A stretch of DNA of 23,988 nucleotides, from assembly GCA_964617565.1 (NCBI GenBank), contig CAZTYH010000048.1:1-23988 (forward strand). The letters are read 5' to 3'. Shown in pieces: positions 8,648 through 16,700 of the stretch (the first letter of the stretch is position 1; each line of letters opens with the position of its first letter). Below the pieces are notes generated by a model, which made no database searches, had not been told where the DNA came from, and was given only the letters and a program-made list of their open reading frames with translations. Source of the stretch: JAKJGV01 sp964617565 (GTDB lineage Bacteria; Verrucomicrobiota; Kiritimatiellia; CAIQIC01; JAGNIJ01). Both the position numbers and the translations under genes were made by a program.

Positions 8648-9610
8648 TCACTCCGAAGCTTGGCGGCCGGTTACCCTTTGCACGAAATAGCGCGGACGGG
8701 CACGAACGTCGTAATAAACACGGCCAAGGTATTCGCCGAGAAGCCCGAGACCTATGAATTGTGCGCCGACAAAAGCAAAGAGAATAGCGAAGAGAGTGAA
8801 TACTCCCTCGACGGCCCAGGCGGCTCCGTAAATCAGGCGCATGATCAAGAGGAAAGCGCCGAAGCCGATGCCTGTAATGGAGATCAGCGTGCCGAAAAGA
8901 CTCAACAGGCGGATCGGGAAGGTTGTCATGCTGGTCAGCAGATCGAATTGAAGGTTGATCAGTTTCCAGAGGCTGTATTTTGAACCGCCGGCGGTGCGCG
9001 GTGCGTGCGCGACCTCCACTTCCGTGGTCCGCCGGGCAAAGCTGTTGGCGAGGACGGGGATGAACGTGCTGCGCTCGTGACATTGCAGCATGGCATCCAC
9101 GATGGGACGGCGGTAGCCGCGCAGCATACATCCGTAATCGTGCATGTTCACGCCGGTCGCTTTCTGCACGGCGCGGTTGGTAATGTAGGAGGCGAGCTTG
9201 CGGAAAACGGAGTCTTCGCGGGGAACGCGGACGCTTCCCACCACGTCATAACCCTCATCCAGCCTGGCCACCAGTTTCGGAATTTCCTCGGGCGGATTCT
9301 GGAGGTCGGCGTCGAGCGTCACGATCACTTCACCGCGAGACTGGGCAAAACCCGCCATGACCGCGGCGTGCTGTCCATAATTGCGGTTCAGAAAAACGCC
9401 GACGATGCAGGAGCCGGATTTCGAGGCGGCCTCGTCTATGATCGAAGCCGTGGCGTCGGAGCTGCCGTCGTCCACAAGAAGAACCTCGTAGGAGCGTTTC
9501 AGGTTGTCCATCGTAGCCGTTACACGCCGGATCAACTCGGGCAGCGTCGCTTCCTCGTTGAAGACGGGAATGACCACGGAAACAGAGACGGATTCCTTTT
9601 TCGTATTCAT
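8648..9610 (-). CDS. arnC: ArnC: undecaprenyl-phosphate 4-deoxy-4-formamido-L-arabinose transferase
   Basis: A 320-aa family 2 glycosyltransferase that transfers the formylated arabinosamine from UDP to undecaprenyl phosphate at the inner leaflet of the inner membrane. SVVIPVFNEE (11-20) and LLVDDGSSD (44-52) form the nucleotide site. TLDADLQNPPEEIP (98-111) carries the metal-binding acidic motif. CHERSTFIPVLANSFARR (177-194) and GGSKYSLWKLINL (208-220) are strongly ArnC-like. Two membrane segments (about 235-259 and 268-292) are followed by YYDVRARPRYFVQ (299-311), almost identical to the enterobacterial tail as remembered. Only 3 bp separate it from arnB and 5 bp from arnA, so it is embedded in one transcription unit. 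Confidence 0.96.
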   Translation of the reverse strand: MNTKKESVSVSVVIPVFNEEATLPELIRRVTATMDNLKRSYEVLLVDDGSSDATASIIDEAASKSGSCIVGVFLNRNYGQHAAVMAGFAQSRGEVIVTLDADLQNPPEEIPKLVARLDEGYDVVGSVRVPREDSVFRKLASYITNRAVQKATGVNMHDYGCMLRGYRRPIVDAMLQCHERSTFIPVLANSFARRTTEVEVAHAPRTAGGSKYSLWKLINLQFDLLTSMTTFPIRLLSLFGTLISITGIGFGAFLLIMRLIYGAAWAVEGVFTLFAILFAFVGAQFIGLGLLGEYLGRVYYDVRARPRYFVQRVTGRQASE

Positions 9611-9613
9611 ATG

Positions 9614-10777
9614 TCAATTCTTCTTCAGAACGTCCTTGATTGCCGCAACCACATCCTTCACGTCATCCGCTGTCATGTCCGGAAAAAGCGGAAGAGAGCA
9701 TATCCGATCGGAATTCCATTCCGTACTCGGCAACATTCCGCGTTTCATGCCCATTTTCTCACGGTAGTATTTCTGCAGATGGACGGCGCGGAAATGCAAT
9801 CCGGTTCCGATATTCCGCTCCTTCAAGCCGGCCATAAACGCGTCGCGATCCATGCCAGCCTTGTCCGTGTCCAGCCGCACGATGAAAAGATGCCATGTGT
9901 GTTTCATCGTATAAAGAGGCGCTGAAAGCGGCAAGATTTCATCTACGGCGGACAATCGCTCAAGGTAAAGCTTCGCGAGTTCAGTGCGTTTGCGATTGAA
10001 TTCTTCGACACGCGCGAGCTGACCGATTCCAAGAACCGCAGAAATATCGGTTAAATTGTACTTGTAGCCGGGTTCAAGGACTTCCGCCTGCGGCGACCGC
10101 CCCTGGGTCTGGCGATCAAACGCATCAACACCCAGTCCGTGAAACTTAAGCTGACGTAGACGCGCGACAAGTTTCGCGTCGTCCGAACAAATCATGCCGC
10201 CTTCGCCAGTCGTGATGTTCTTGATGGGGTGGAAAGAGAAAATGGCTGTGCCATCCGAGCCGACCCGGCGGCCCATGTATTCCGTGCCGACCGCGTGCGC
10301 GGCGTCTTCGATCAGGGGGACGCCGATGTCTGAAGCCATGCGACGAAGCGGGAGAATATCAGACGGGGCGCCCGCGAAGTGGACGGGGATGATCGCCCTT
10401 GTCTTGTTCGTGATTTTTTCACTGAGCATGTTTGGAGTTGAAATCAAAGTGTCGCGGTCCACATCGGCAAATACCGGCGTTGCGCCCGCCAGTACGATCA
10501 GATTGACCGTCGAGACCCATGTCATGGAAGGGGTGATCACCTCGTCCCCCGGTCCGATTCCGAGAGCCTTCAGCACAATATGCATGCCCCCGGTCGCGGA
10601 AGCCACGCTGACAGAGTGCTTTGCGCCGGTATAGGAGCAGAATGCGGCCTCGAATTCCGCATTGCGAGGGCCCGTTGTGATCCACCCGGATCGCAACACG
10701 GCCGCTACCGCGGCGATATCGCTCTCCGATATGCTGGGTTTCGAAAACGGAAGAAACTCGACCCTTCTTGCAGCCAT
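9614..10777 (-). CDS. arnB: ArnB: UDP-4-amino-4-deoxy-L-arabinose--oxoglutarate aminotransferase
   Basis: A 387-aa PLP-dependent DegT/DnrJ/EryC1-fold enzyme that converts the UDP-4-keto-pentose made by ArnA into UDP-Ara4N with glutamate as amino donor. FLPFSKPSISESDI (8-21) and SGWITTGPRNAEFE (30-43) are typical ArnB N-terminal motifs. GIGPGDEVITPSMTWVST (73-90), the Asp of IEDAAHAVG (156-164) and the PLP lysine in FSFHPIKNITTGEGG (Lys186) are all present. The C-terminal HLQKYY and LPLFPDM elements also fit. GAGG is well placed just upstream of the ATG at 10777. It is the first gene of the leftward arn operon, opposite a divergent DegT homologue at 10991. ArnB rather than a generic DegT is supported by the arnC-A-D-T order downstream. 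Confidence 0.95.
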   Translation of the reverse strand: MAARRVEFLPFSKPSISESDIAAVAAVLRSGWITTGPRNAEFEAAFCSYTGAKHSVSVASATGGMHIVLKALGIGPGDEVITPSMTWVSTVNLIVLAGATPVFADVDRDTLISTPNMLSEKITNKTRAIIPVHFAGAPSDILPLRRMASDIGVPLIEDAAHAVGTEYMGRRVGSDGTAIFSFHPIKNITTGEGGMICSDDAKLVARLRQLKFHGLGVDAFDRQTQGRSPQAEVLEPGYKYNLTDISAVLGIGQLARVEEFNRKRTELAKLYLERLSAVDEILPLSAPLYTMKHTWHLFIVRLDTDKAGMDRDAFMAGLKERNIGTGLHFRAVHLQKYYREKMGMKRGMLPSTEWNSDRICSLPLFPDMTADDVKDVVAAIKDVLKKN

Positions 10778-10836
10778 GATCCTCTATATCCTTGCTAATT
10801 TGGGCGTTTGGCCCCGACCTTCCCGATAAAAAAGAT

Positions 10837-10871
10837 GCGGGGCAGAGTAAACCACGGACCTGTCTGCCCGC
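10837..10871. promoter_or_regulatory. inverted repeat spanning the candidate arn promoter
   Basis: The arms GCGGGGCAGA (10837-10846) and TCTGCCCGC (10863-10871) pair over 7 continuous bases plus two more across a one-base bulge, with a 16-base centre. On the - strand the left arm lies just after the candidate arn -10 box and the right arm overlaps the -35 box, as an operator would. On the - strand the hairpin is also followed three bases later by six T, so it could instead act as an intrinsic terminator or attenuator ahead of arnB. Confidence 0.4.
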
Positions 10872-10874
10872 CAA
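10846..10874 (-). promoter_or_regulatory. candidate promoter of the arn operon
   Basis: Reading the - strand, TTGGCG (10874-10869), a 17-bp spacer and TTTACT (10851-10846) match a sigma-70 promoter at 4/6 in each box. Start would be near 10839, leaving about 60 nt of leader before arnB. Its boxes are embraced by an inverted repeat. Pattern match only. Confidence 0.35.
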
Positions 10875-10911
10875 GGCAAAATGCGGAATCCAACATCGTG
10901 TGAGAAAATCG

Positions 10912-10941
10912 TTGAAATGGACATGGGAAAACCACTATGAA
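10912..10941 (+). promoter_or_regulatory. candidate promoter of the rightward sugar operon
   Basis: TTGAAA (10912-10917), an 18-bp spacer and TATGAA (10936-10941) match sigma-70 boxes at 5/6 and 4/6. Start would be near 10948, about 43 nt upstream of the aminotransferase ATG. The leader contains GAGGAAGG (10971-10978), 12 bases before the ATG, a slightly long ribosome-site spacing. A 4-bp hairpin (GGGC 10945-10948 / GCCC 10955-10958) lies near the expected start. Confidence 0.45.
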
Positions 10942-10990
10942 GGAGGGCTTTCAGGCCCCAGCAAGGGATTGAGGAAGGACTGTTGTTTCC

Positions 10991-12103
10991 ATGAATGTGC
11001 CTTTTATGGACTTGGCGCGCCAGCATGCGCCTATTCGGGATGCGCTGCATGCTGCTGCATGCCGTGTAATTGATAGCTGCGGCTATATTGGTGGCGAGGA
11101 AGTCAAGGGATTTGAGAAGGAGATGGCTGCGTGGATGGGCGTACCCGAGGTGTGCAGCCTGGGGTGTGCAACCAGTGGTCTGTATGCGACGCTCAAAAGT
11201 CTCGGTATCGGACCGGGAGATGAGGTTATTACGACCGTCCACACCGCCATTGCGACAGCCGAGGCCATAAGCATGACGGGCGCGAAAGTGATCTTCTGTG
11301 ATTTGGAGCCCGGCTATTTCAACCTGGATCCGGACGAAATTCGCAAAAAGATCACGCCGAAGACAAAGGCGATGATTCCGGTGCATCTCTACGGCCAGCC
11401 GGTGAATCTTGATGTGATGATGGCGATCGCGAAAGAGCACAAGCTGAAGCTCATTGAAGATTGCGCGCAAGCGCAAGGGGCGCGATTCAAGGGGAAGTAT
11501 GTCGGCACGTTCGGTGATGCCGCGGTTTTCAGTTTCTTCCCGTCGAAGAATCTCGGCGGTTTCGGAGACGGCGGGGCCGCTGTTGCGAAAGATCCGGCAT
11601 TAACGAAGCGTATAAGGATGTTTTCGAATCACGGCCGGGAAAGCAAGTATCTCCATGAATTCGAGGGCATGAACAGCCGTCTCGATGCCATGCAGGCAGC
11701 GCTGCTGCGGGTATGCCTGCCGCATCTCGACAAGTGGAATGCACAGAGACGGACGTCGGCACGGCGCTACAGCCGAACGCTTGAAGCGATATCCGAAGTG
11801 AGTGTTCCGCGCGAGATGCCGGACACGGAGCCCATTTACCATGTCTATTGCATCGTGGTCCCGGATCGCGAAGACCTCCGGAAATTTCTAAAGGAAAAGG
11901 GAGTCGCGACCGGCGTTCATTATCCCTACTCGCTTAATATGCAGCCCGCATATGCAGGGATGGGGCAGGCTGAGGGCTCATTCCCGCGCGCAGAATATGC
12001 GTGCAAGCATATGCTGTCGCTTCCGATGTTCCCCGGCATTACCGATGAGGAAGTGGATTATGTGTGCGACATGATCCGCTCCTATTTCAGTGGAAAGAAG
12101 TGA
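10991..12103 (+). CDS. DegT/DnrJ/EryC1/StrS sugar aminotransferase, WbpE/WlbC-like
   Basis: A 370-aa PLP-dependent sugar aminotransferase. It begins VPFMDLARQHAPIRDAL (3-19), the family's 'fidL..q...i...i' start. GIGPGDEVITTVHTAIAT (72-89), IEDCAQAQGA (155-164) with the PLP-binding Asp157, and the Schiff-base lysine Lys186 in FSFFPSKNLGGFGDGG (180-195) are all present. The SFFPSK form and the overall pattern resemble WbpE/WlbC-type 3-aminotransferases more than ArnB. A WlbA/WbpB-like oxidoreductase lies three genes downstream. Together they would make a UDP-3-amino-3-deoxy sugar (glucuronate series, or GlcNAc3N as by GnnA/GnnB). The substrate cannot be read from sequence. It is the first gene of the rightward operon, divergent from arnB. 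Confidence 0.88.
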   Translation: MNVPFMDLARQHAPIRDALHAAACRVIDSCGYIGGEEVKGFEKEMAAWMGVPEVCSLGCATSGLYATLKSLGIGPGDEVITTVHTAIATAEAISMTGAKVIFCDLEPGYFNLDPDEIRKKITPKTKAMIPVHLYGQPVNLDVMMAIAKEHKLKLIEDCAQAQGARFKGKYVGTFGDAAVFSFFPSKNLGGFGDGGAAVAKDPALTKRIRMFSNHGRESKYLHEFEGMNSRLDAMQAALLRVCLPHLDKWNAQRRTSARRYSRTLEAISEVSVPREMPDTEPIYHVYCIVVPDREDLRKFLKEKGVATGVHYPYSLNMQPAYAGMGQAEGSFPRAEYACKHMLSLPMFPGITDEEVDYVCDMIRSYFSGKK

Positions 12104-12114
12104 GAGGCGTTGAG

Positions 12115-12855
12115 ATGAGCGATAGTTCCGTCAAGACCGGTCCGCAATTGTCCGTTGTCATACCTGTATATAATGAGGAAGAGAATCTCGAACCGCTTCT
12201 GCAGGAATTGGAGGGCGTGCTGTCGGGCGTTGGCCGGACGTACGAAGTTCTTTGCGTGGACGACCGCAGTACGGATCGTAGTCTTGAAGTGCTGAAGCAG
12301 TTGAAGGCCACAAGACCGTGGTTGCGGATTCTCAAACACGGCATCAATTCCGGGGAAAGCGCGGCCGAAGCTACCGGTTTCGAGCATGCGCGGGGCGAGG
12401 TCATCATCACGATGGATGCGGACCAGCAGAATGATCCCCACGATATCCCGGCTTTGCTCGATTCGATGAAAGACGATATAGCCGCCGTCTGTGGTGTGCG
12501 ACGCAAGCGCGAGGACGATTGGGTGAAGCGTCTCTCTTCACGGACCGCCAATGCGTTTCGGAATTGGGCCACCGGGGACCGCATCAGCGACGCGGGATGC
12601 ACATTCCGAGCCCTTCGGCGGAACACGCTTCGTGAGGTGCTGGTGTTTAACGGCATGCACCGATTTCTTCCCACGATGCTCAGATTGCAGGGATATAACG
12701 TGGTGGAAATCCTGGTGAACCATCGTCCGCGCGTAAAAGGCTTGTCGAAGTACGGGGTGGGCAATCGCGCGTGGCGGGGCCTGGTGGACTGCTTCGCGAT
12801 GCGGTGGTATCGCAGGCGCTGCGTGCCCGGAAAACGTTTTGAATCCGAGCTGTAG
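12115..12855 (+). CDS. family 2 glycosyltransferase, polyprenyl-phosphate (DPM1-like) type
   Basis: A 246-aa GT2 enzyme. LSVVIPVYNEEENLEPLL (12-29) and LCVDDRSTDRS (46-56) form the nucleotide site. TMDADQQNDPHDIP (99-112) carries the metal-binding acidic motif. FRNWATGDRISDAGCTFRAL (149-168) and the later G-x-SKYG element match dolichyl/undecaprenyl-phosphate sugar transferases. Unlike ArnC it has no C-terminal membrane helices and resembles the soluble DPM1 form. The ATG at 12115 follows the aminotransferase stop by 11 bp and begins the conserved domain promptly; the longer reading from 12064 lies inside the preceding gene. It probably loads a sugar onto a lipid carrier. Whether that is the amino sugar made by its neighbours is inference. 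Confidence 0.85.
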   Translation: MSDSSVKTGPQLSVVIPVYNEEENLEPLLQELEGVLSGVGRTYEVLCVDDRSTDRSLEVLKQLKATRPWLRILKHGINSGESAAEATGFEHARGEVIITMDADQQNDPHDIPALLDSMKDDIAAVCGVRRKREDDWVKRLSSRTANAFRNWATGDRISDAGCTFRALRRNTLREVLVFNGMHRFLPTMLRLQGYNVVEILVNHRPRVKGLSKYGVGNRAWRGLVDCFAMRWYRRRCVPGKRFESEL

Positions 12856-12886
12856 CATTCTCCTCCCGTCTGCTAAAAGGATCCCG

Positions 12887-13651
12887 ATGAGCGATGAGAT
12901 TTCAAAAGAAACCGGCGCCGTGCCTTCCAGGCGTCGCTTCCTGACCTTGATGCGGCCTTTCGTGAAGCCGCTGATCGTGCTTTGCGTGCTGTCGCTCGGG
13001 CTGATCATCGTCGCCATGTCGCCCCTCAAGTCTTATCTCGGTCACGTGGAACTCGTGCGCGATCAGATCCAGGCGCTGGGAAAATGGGGCCCGCCCGTGT
13101 TCATCGTTTGCGTTGCCGCTCTCATCACGTTGGGCGTGCCGCGTCTGCTCTTCTTCCCGATCGGCGGCCTCGCGTTCGGGTTCCTCTGGGGATTGTTGTG
13201 GACGCAGATCGCGACGATGATCGGTTACTACGCGATCTTTCTTTTCGTGCGATGGGGAGGGCGCGATTTCGTGTTGAAGCATTTCCCGCGCGTGAGCCAC
13301 ATGCACCGGGTGTTTCACAAGCACGCGATTCCCACCATTATCGTGATCAGGCAGTTGCCGATCAGCGGCTTGCCGATCAATCTGCTCCTGGGTTTGTCAC
13401 CGATCAGCCACACCGATTTCCTGATCGGCACCGTCATCGGCATTCTGCCCGAGGCGGTTCCGATGGCGGCCATCGGCAGCAGTGCGGTCAAGCTGACCAC
13501 GGGGCAGGGGTTGGCTTGGGTTGCAGGGCTCTTGGTTTTTGTGATAGTTATATGGCTCGTTTTTTCGCTGGTCGTCCGTTCCTCGAGGATGTTTGCGCAG
13601 GTGGAATCCGATTACGAGACGGAAGACGGCAAGCTCAAGGAAGAAGGTTGA
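12887..13651 (+). CDS. VTT-domain membrane protein (TVP38/TMEM64, DedA-like)
   Basis: A 254-aa polytopic protein with a short charged N-terminus, a first helix at about 27-44, and the VTT core. The core includes PRLLFFPIGGLAFGFLWG (85-102), a helix to about 120, RQLPISGLPINLLLGLSPIS (155-174) and GTVIGILPEAVPMAAIGSS (181-199). A last helix lies at about 208-230, before an acidic tail. The R..P..P..N...G and G..P motifs are those of the family. Some DedA-superfamily proteins recycle undecaprenyl phosphate, and members affect polymyxin resistance in proteobacteria. The ATG at 12887 has AAAAGGAT upstream; a TTG reading from 12839 would overlap the previous gene and was rejected. It lies 31 bp after the GT2 gene and 6 bp before the oxidoreductase. 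Confidence 0.88.
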   Translation: MSDEISKETGAVPSRRRFLTLMRPFVKPLIVLCVLSLGLIIVAMSPLKSYLGHVELVRDQIQALGKWGPPVFIVCVAALITLGVPRLLFFPIGGLAFGFLWGLLWTQIATMIGYYAIFLFVRWGGRDFVLKHFPRVSHMHRVFHKHAIPTIIVIRQLPISGLPINLLLGLSPISHTDFLIGTVIGILPEAVPMAAIGSSAVKLTTGQGLAWVAGLLVFVIVIWLVFSLVVRSSRMFAQVESDYETEDGKLKEEG

Positions 13652-13657
13652 GTGGCA

Positions 13658-14734
13658 ATGACTGATACCAGAAAACTCAAGTTTGGGGTGGTGGGTTGCG
13701 GCCGCGTTTCAGGAAATCACCTGGCGGCGCTGACATCCGGGAATATCCCGTCCGAACTCGTGGCCGTGTGCGATATTGACGAGAAGAAAGCCCGCGAAAA
13801 AGCGGAGGCCTTCAAGGTTCCTTTCTATACGGACTACCACGAGATGATGCGTAAGCACGCGGACATTGACGTGGTGGATATCCTGACCCCGACAGGGTAT
13901 CACGCCGACCATGTCGTGGACCTGGCGCGGTACGGAAAACATATCGTGGTTGAAAAGCCGATGTCGTTACGCGTTGCCGATTGCGACCGCATGATCGAGG
14001 CCTGCAGTGCTCAGGGCGGTCGCCTGTTCGTGGTGAAACAGAACCGTTTCAACCGCGCGGTGCAGGCTGCACGGCAGGCGCTGGATAGCGGGCGCTTTGG
14101 AACGATGGTCATGGGGTCGGTACGCGTCCGTTGGTGCCGCTTCCAGAAATACTACGAGCAGGATGACTGGCATGGAACCTGGAAGCTGGACGGCGGCGTC
14201 ATGTCGCAACAGGCCAGCCATCATCTCGATCTGCTGCAATGGTTCATGGGCCCGATCGAAAGCATGCAGTGCCGGACGGCGACGCGGCTGCTCGATATCG
14301 AAGTTGAAGACACCGCGCTGGCCATTATGAAATTCGAGACGGGAGCGCTGGGCGCATTTGAAGCTACGGTGGCAACGCGGCCGAAGGATTTGGAGGGGTC
14401 GCTCAGCCTGCTGGGCGAGAAGGGCAGCGTGATTATCGGCGGGCACGCGGTGAACCGTATCCTGCATTGGCAGTTCACGGAAGAACTTCCCGAGGACAAG
14501 GAAATCCTTGAAAAGTTTTCCCAGGAAGTTCCCAATGTGTACGGACATGGACACACGCCGTATCTCGGGAATGTGATCGAAGCGATTCTGTACGAGAAGC
14601 CGGGCCTGGTTGAAGCCTATGAAGGGCGGCGCAATATCGAAATCCTGACGGCGCTCTATGAGTCCGCCGCGATGGACGGCGCGACCTCATACCCCGGCTG
14701 CCCGATCAAGCACTCGCTGTTGGGAAAAGGCTGA
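13658..14734 (+). CDS. Gfo/Idh/MocA oxidoreductase, WlbA/WbpB-like
   Basis: A 358-aa NAD(P)-dependent sugar oxidoreductase. The N-terminal Rossmann fold has FGVVGCGRVSGNHLAAL (9-25) and VVEKPMSL (97-104), the EKP motif with the catalytic-site lysine. VVKQNRFNRAVQAARQAL (125-142), YYEQDDWHGTWKLDGGVMSQ (165-184) and ASHHLDLLQWFMGPIES (186-202) are close to WlbA/WbpB, which oxidises UDP-N-acetylglucosaminuronate at C3. KDLEGSLSLLGEKGSV in the C-terminal half fits the same subfamily. Its partner would be the aminotransferase at 10991; the N-acetyltransferase of that pathway is not in the window. A GnnA-type role (UDP-GlcNAc3N for lipid A) is an alternative. The ATG at 13658 was preferred to the GTG at 13652 because AAGAAGG is better spaced. 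Confidence 0.9.
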   Translation: MTDTRKLKFGVVGCGRVSGNHLAALTSGNIPSELVAVCDIDEKKAREKAEAFKVPFYTDYHEMMRKHADIDVVDILTPTGYHADHVVDLARYGKHIVVEKPMSLRVADCDRMIEACSAQGGRLFVVKQNRFNRAVQAARQALDSGRFGTMVMGSVRVRWCRFQKYYEQDDWHGTWKLDGGVMSQQASHHLDLLQWFMGPIESMQCRTATRLLDIEVEDTALAIMKFETGALGAFEATVATRPKDLEGSLSLLGEKGSVIIGGHAVNRILHWQFTEELPEDKEILEKFSQEVPNVYGHGHTPYLGNVIEAILYEKPGLVEAYEGRRNIEILTALYESAAMDGATSYPGCPIKHSLLGKG

Positions 14735-14790
14735 TTGCGGGCGTGCAGTTCATCGTATCCGCACTTTGATATCAAGAAACGGAGCAAATC

Positions 14791-16425
14791 ATGGCGCGAC
14801 GCAAGAACTTGAAAAGCTATCCCGAATGGAAAGCGCTTCAGTCGCACTTCAAGCAGATGGAGGCCACACAGCTCAGGCAACTGTTTGCGAACGAGCCCGG
14901 CCGTGCGGCAAGGTTTTCCCTGGAAGTGGAGGACCTGTTCATTGACTACTCAAAAAACCGCGTTACGGCGGAAACGATGGGTCTGTTGCTGGCTCTTGCC
15001 GGGGTGGTGAACCTGCGCCAGTCAATTGACGACATGTTCGCCGGCAGGAAAATCAACGAAACTGAGAACCGCGCCGTTCTGCATGTCGCGCTCCGCAACC
15101 GGTCGAACACAGCGATCAAAGTGGACGGAAAAGATGTGATGCCCGAGGTCAATGCGGTCCTCGAAAAGATGTCTGCTTTCGCGACGAAGGTTCGTTCCGG
15201 CGAGTGGCTGGGCTACACCGGTAAGCGGATCCGAAACATCGTAAATATCGGGATTGGCGGGTCGGATCTCGGGCCTGTCATGGCCTATGAAGCACTGAAA
15301 CCTTTTGCGGACCGCAACTTGAACGTGCGGTTTGTCTCGAACGTGGACGGGACGCATGTGGCCGAGGCGACCCGCGATCTGAATCCGGAAGAAACGCTTT
15401 TCATCGTCGCCTCGAAGACCTTCACGACGCAGGAGACGATGACGAACGCCCAAACCGCCAAAGAGTGGTTGTTAAGTTCGCTGAGCGATCCCGTGGCAGT
15501 GGCAAAGCATTTTGTTGCGCTGTCCACGAACGGCGTCAAGGTGGCCGAGTTCGGCATAGATACGGCGAACATGTTCGAGTTCTGGGATTGGGTGGGTGGC
15601 CGCTATTCGCTGCCTTCCGCGATCGGGCTTTCGCTGATGATCGCGATCGGGCCGGAGAACTTCATCTCGCTGCTCGAAGGTTATCATGCGATGGATAATC
15701 ACTTTCGCACGGCGCCGTTCGATCGTAATCTTCCCGTGATTCTTGCCTTGCTCGGCGTCTGGTACGGCAATTTCTTCGGCGCGGAAACTGAGGCGATCCT
15801 GCCGTACGACCAGTATCTCCACCGCTTTGCCGCCTATTTTCAGCAGGGCAACATGGAGAGCAACGGGAAGTACATCACGAAGCGCGGCAGAAAGGTCAAT
15901 TATCAGACCGGACCGGTGGTCTGGGGCGAGCCCGGCACGAACGGTCAGCATGCGTTTTATCAACTGATTCACCAGGGCACGAAACTGATTCCCTGCGACT
16001 TCATCGGTTTTGCAAAGTCGCACAATCCGCTTGGCGATCACCATGACAAGCTCATGGCCAACTTCTTCGCGCAAACAGAAGCGTTGGCTTTCGGCAAAAC
16101 GGCGGACGAGGTACGGGCGGAGGGGGTGCCTGAGAGGCTGGTGCCGCACAAGGTGTTTGAGGGCAATCGTCCGACCAACACGATCATGGCGGAGAAACTC
16201 ACGCCGCGCGTTCTCGGAGAGCTGATTGCGATGTATGAACACAAGATATTTACGCAGGGAGTGATTTGGGACATCTACTCGTTCGACCAGTGGGGTGTCG
16301 AACTTGGCAAGGTGCTTGCCAATCGAATCCTGCCCGAACTGAAGTCCGACACCGAGCCGGAACTCAAACACGATTCCTCGACCAACACGCTGATCGCAAA
16401 GTATCGCGCGTGGAAGAAGGACTGA
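14791..16425 (+). CDS. pgi: Pgi: glucose-6-phosphate isomerase
   Basis: A 544-aa cytosolic enzyme interconverting glucose 6-phosphate and fructose 6-phosphate, of the long bacterial/eukaryotic type. NIGIGGSDLGP (152-162) and SKTFTTQETMTNA (208-220) bind the phosphate. DWVGGRYSLPSAIGLS (266-281) is the first family signature. QQGNMESNGK (351-360) holds the catalytic Glu356, and GTNGQHAFYQ (382-391) holds His387. SFDQWGVELGKVLANRI (497-513) is the second signature, with Lys507. The start has GGAG about 7 bases upstream and lies 56 bp after the oxidoreductase. It likely closes the rightward operon and links central carbon flow to hexose for nucleotide sugars. Nothing looks truncated. Confidence 0.98.
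   Translation: MARRKNLKSYPEWKALQSHFKQMEATQLRQLFANEPGRAARFSLEVEDLFIDYSKNRVTAETMGLLLALAGVVNLRQSIDDMFAGRKINETENRAVLHVALRNRSNTAIKVDGKDVMPEVNAVLEKMSAFATKVRSGEWLGYTGKRIRNIVNIGIGGSDLGPVMAYEALKPFADRNLNVRFVSNVDGTHVAEATRDLNPEETLFIVASKTFTTQETMTNAQTAKEWLLSSLSDPVAVAKHFVALSTNGVKVAEFGIDTANMFEFWDWVGGRYSLPSAIGLSLMIAIGPENFISLLEGYHAMDNHFRTAPFDRNLPVILALLGVWYGNFFGAETEAILPYDQYLHRFAAYFQQGNMESNGKYITKRGRKVNYQTGPVVWGEPGTNGQHAFYQLIHQGTKLIPCDFIGFAKSHNPLGDHHDKLMANFFAQTEALAFGKTADEVRAEGVPERLVPHKVFEGNRPTNTIMAEKLTPRVLGELIAMYEHKIFTQGVIWDIYSFDQWGVELGKVLANRILPELKSDTEPELKHDSSTNTLIAKYRAWKKD

Positions 16426-16700
<275 letters not shown>

Noticed and set aside
8643..9131. N-terminal extension of arnA by 163 residues
   Set aside because: Lies wholly within arnC in another frame, low-complexity Arg/Pro/Ser/His sequence; ATG 8642 begins the formyltransferase domain exactly.
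9005..9925. 306-codon + strand frame across arnC/arnB
   Set aside because: Antisense shadow of two well-supported arn genes.
12839..12886. TTG start for the VTT protein
   Set aside because: Overlaps the GT2 gene; ATG 12887 has a good AAAAGGAT site.
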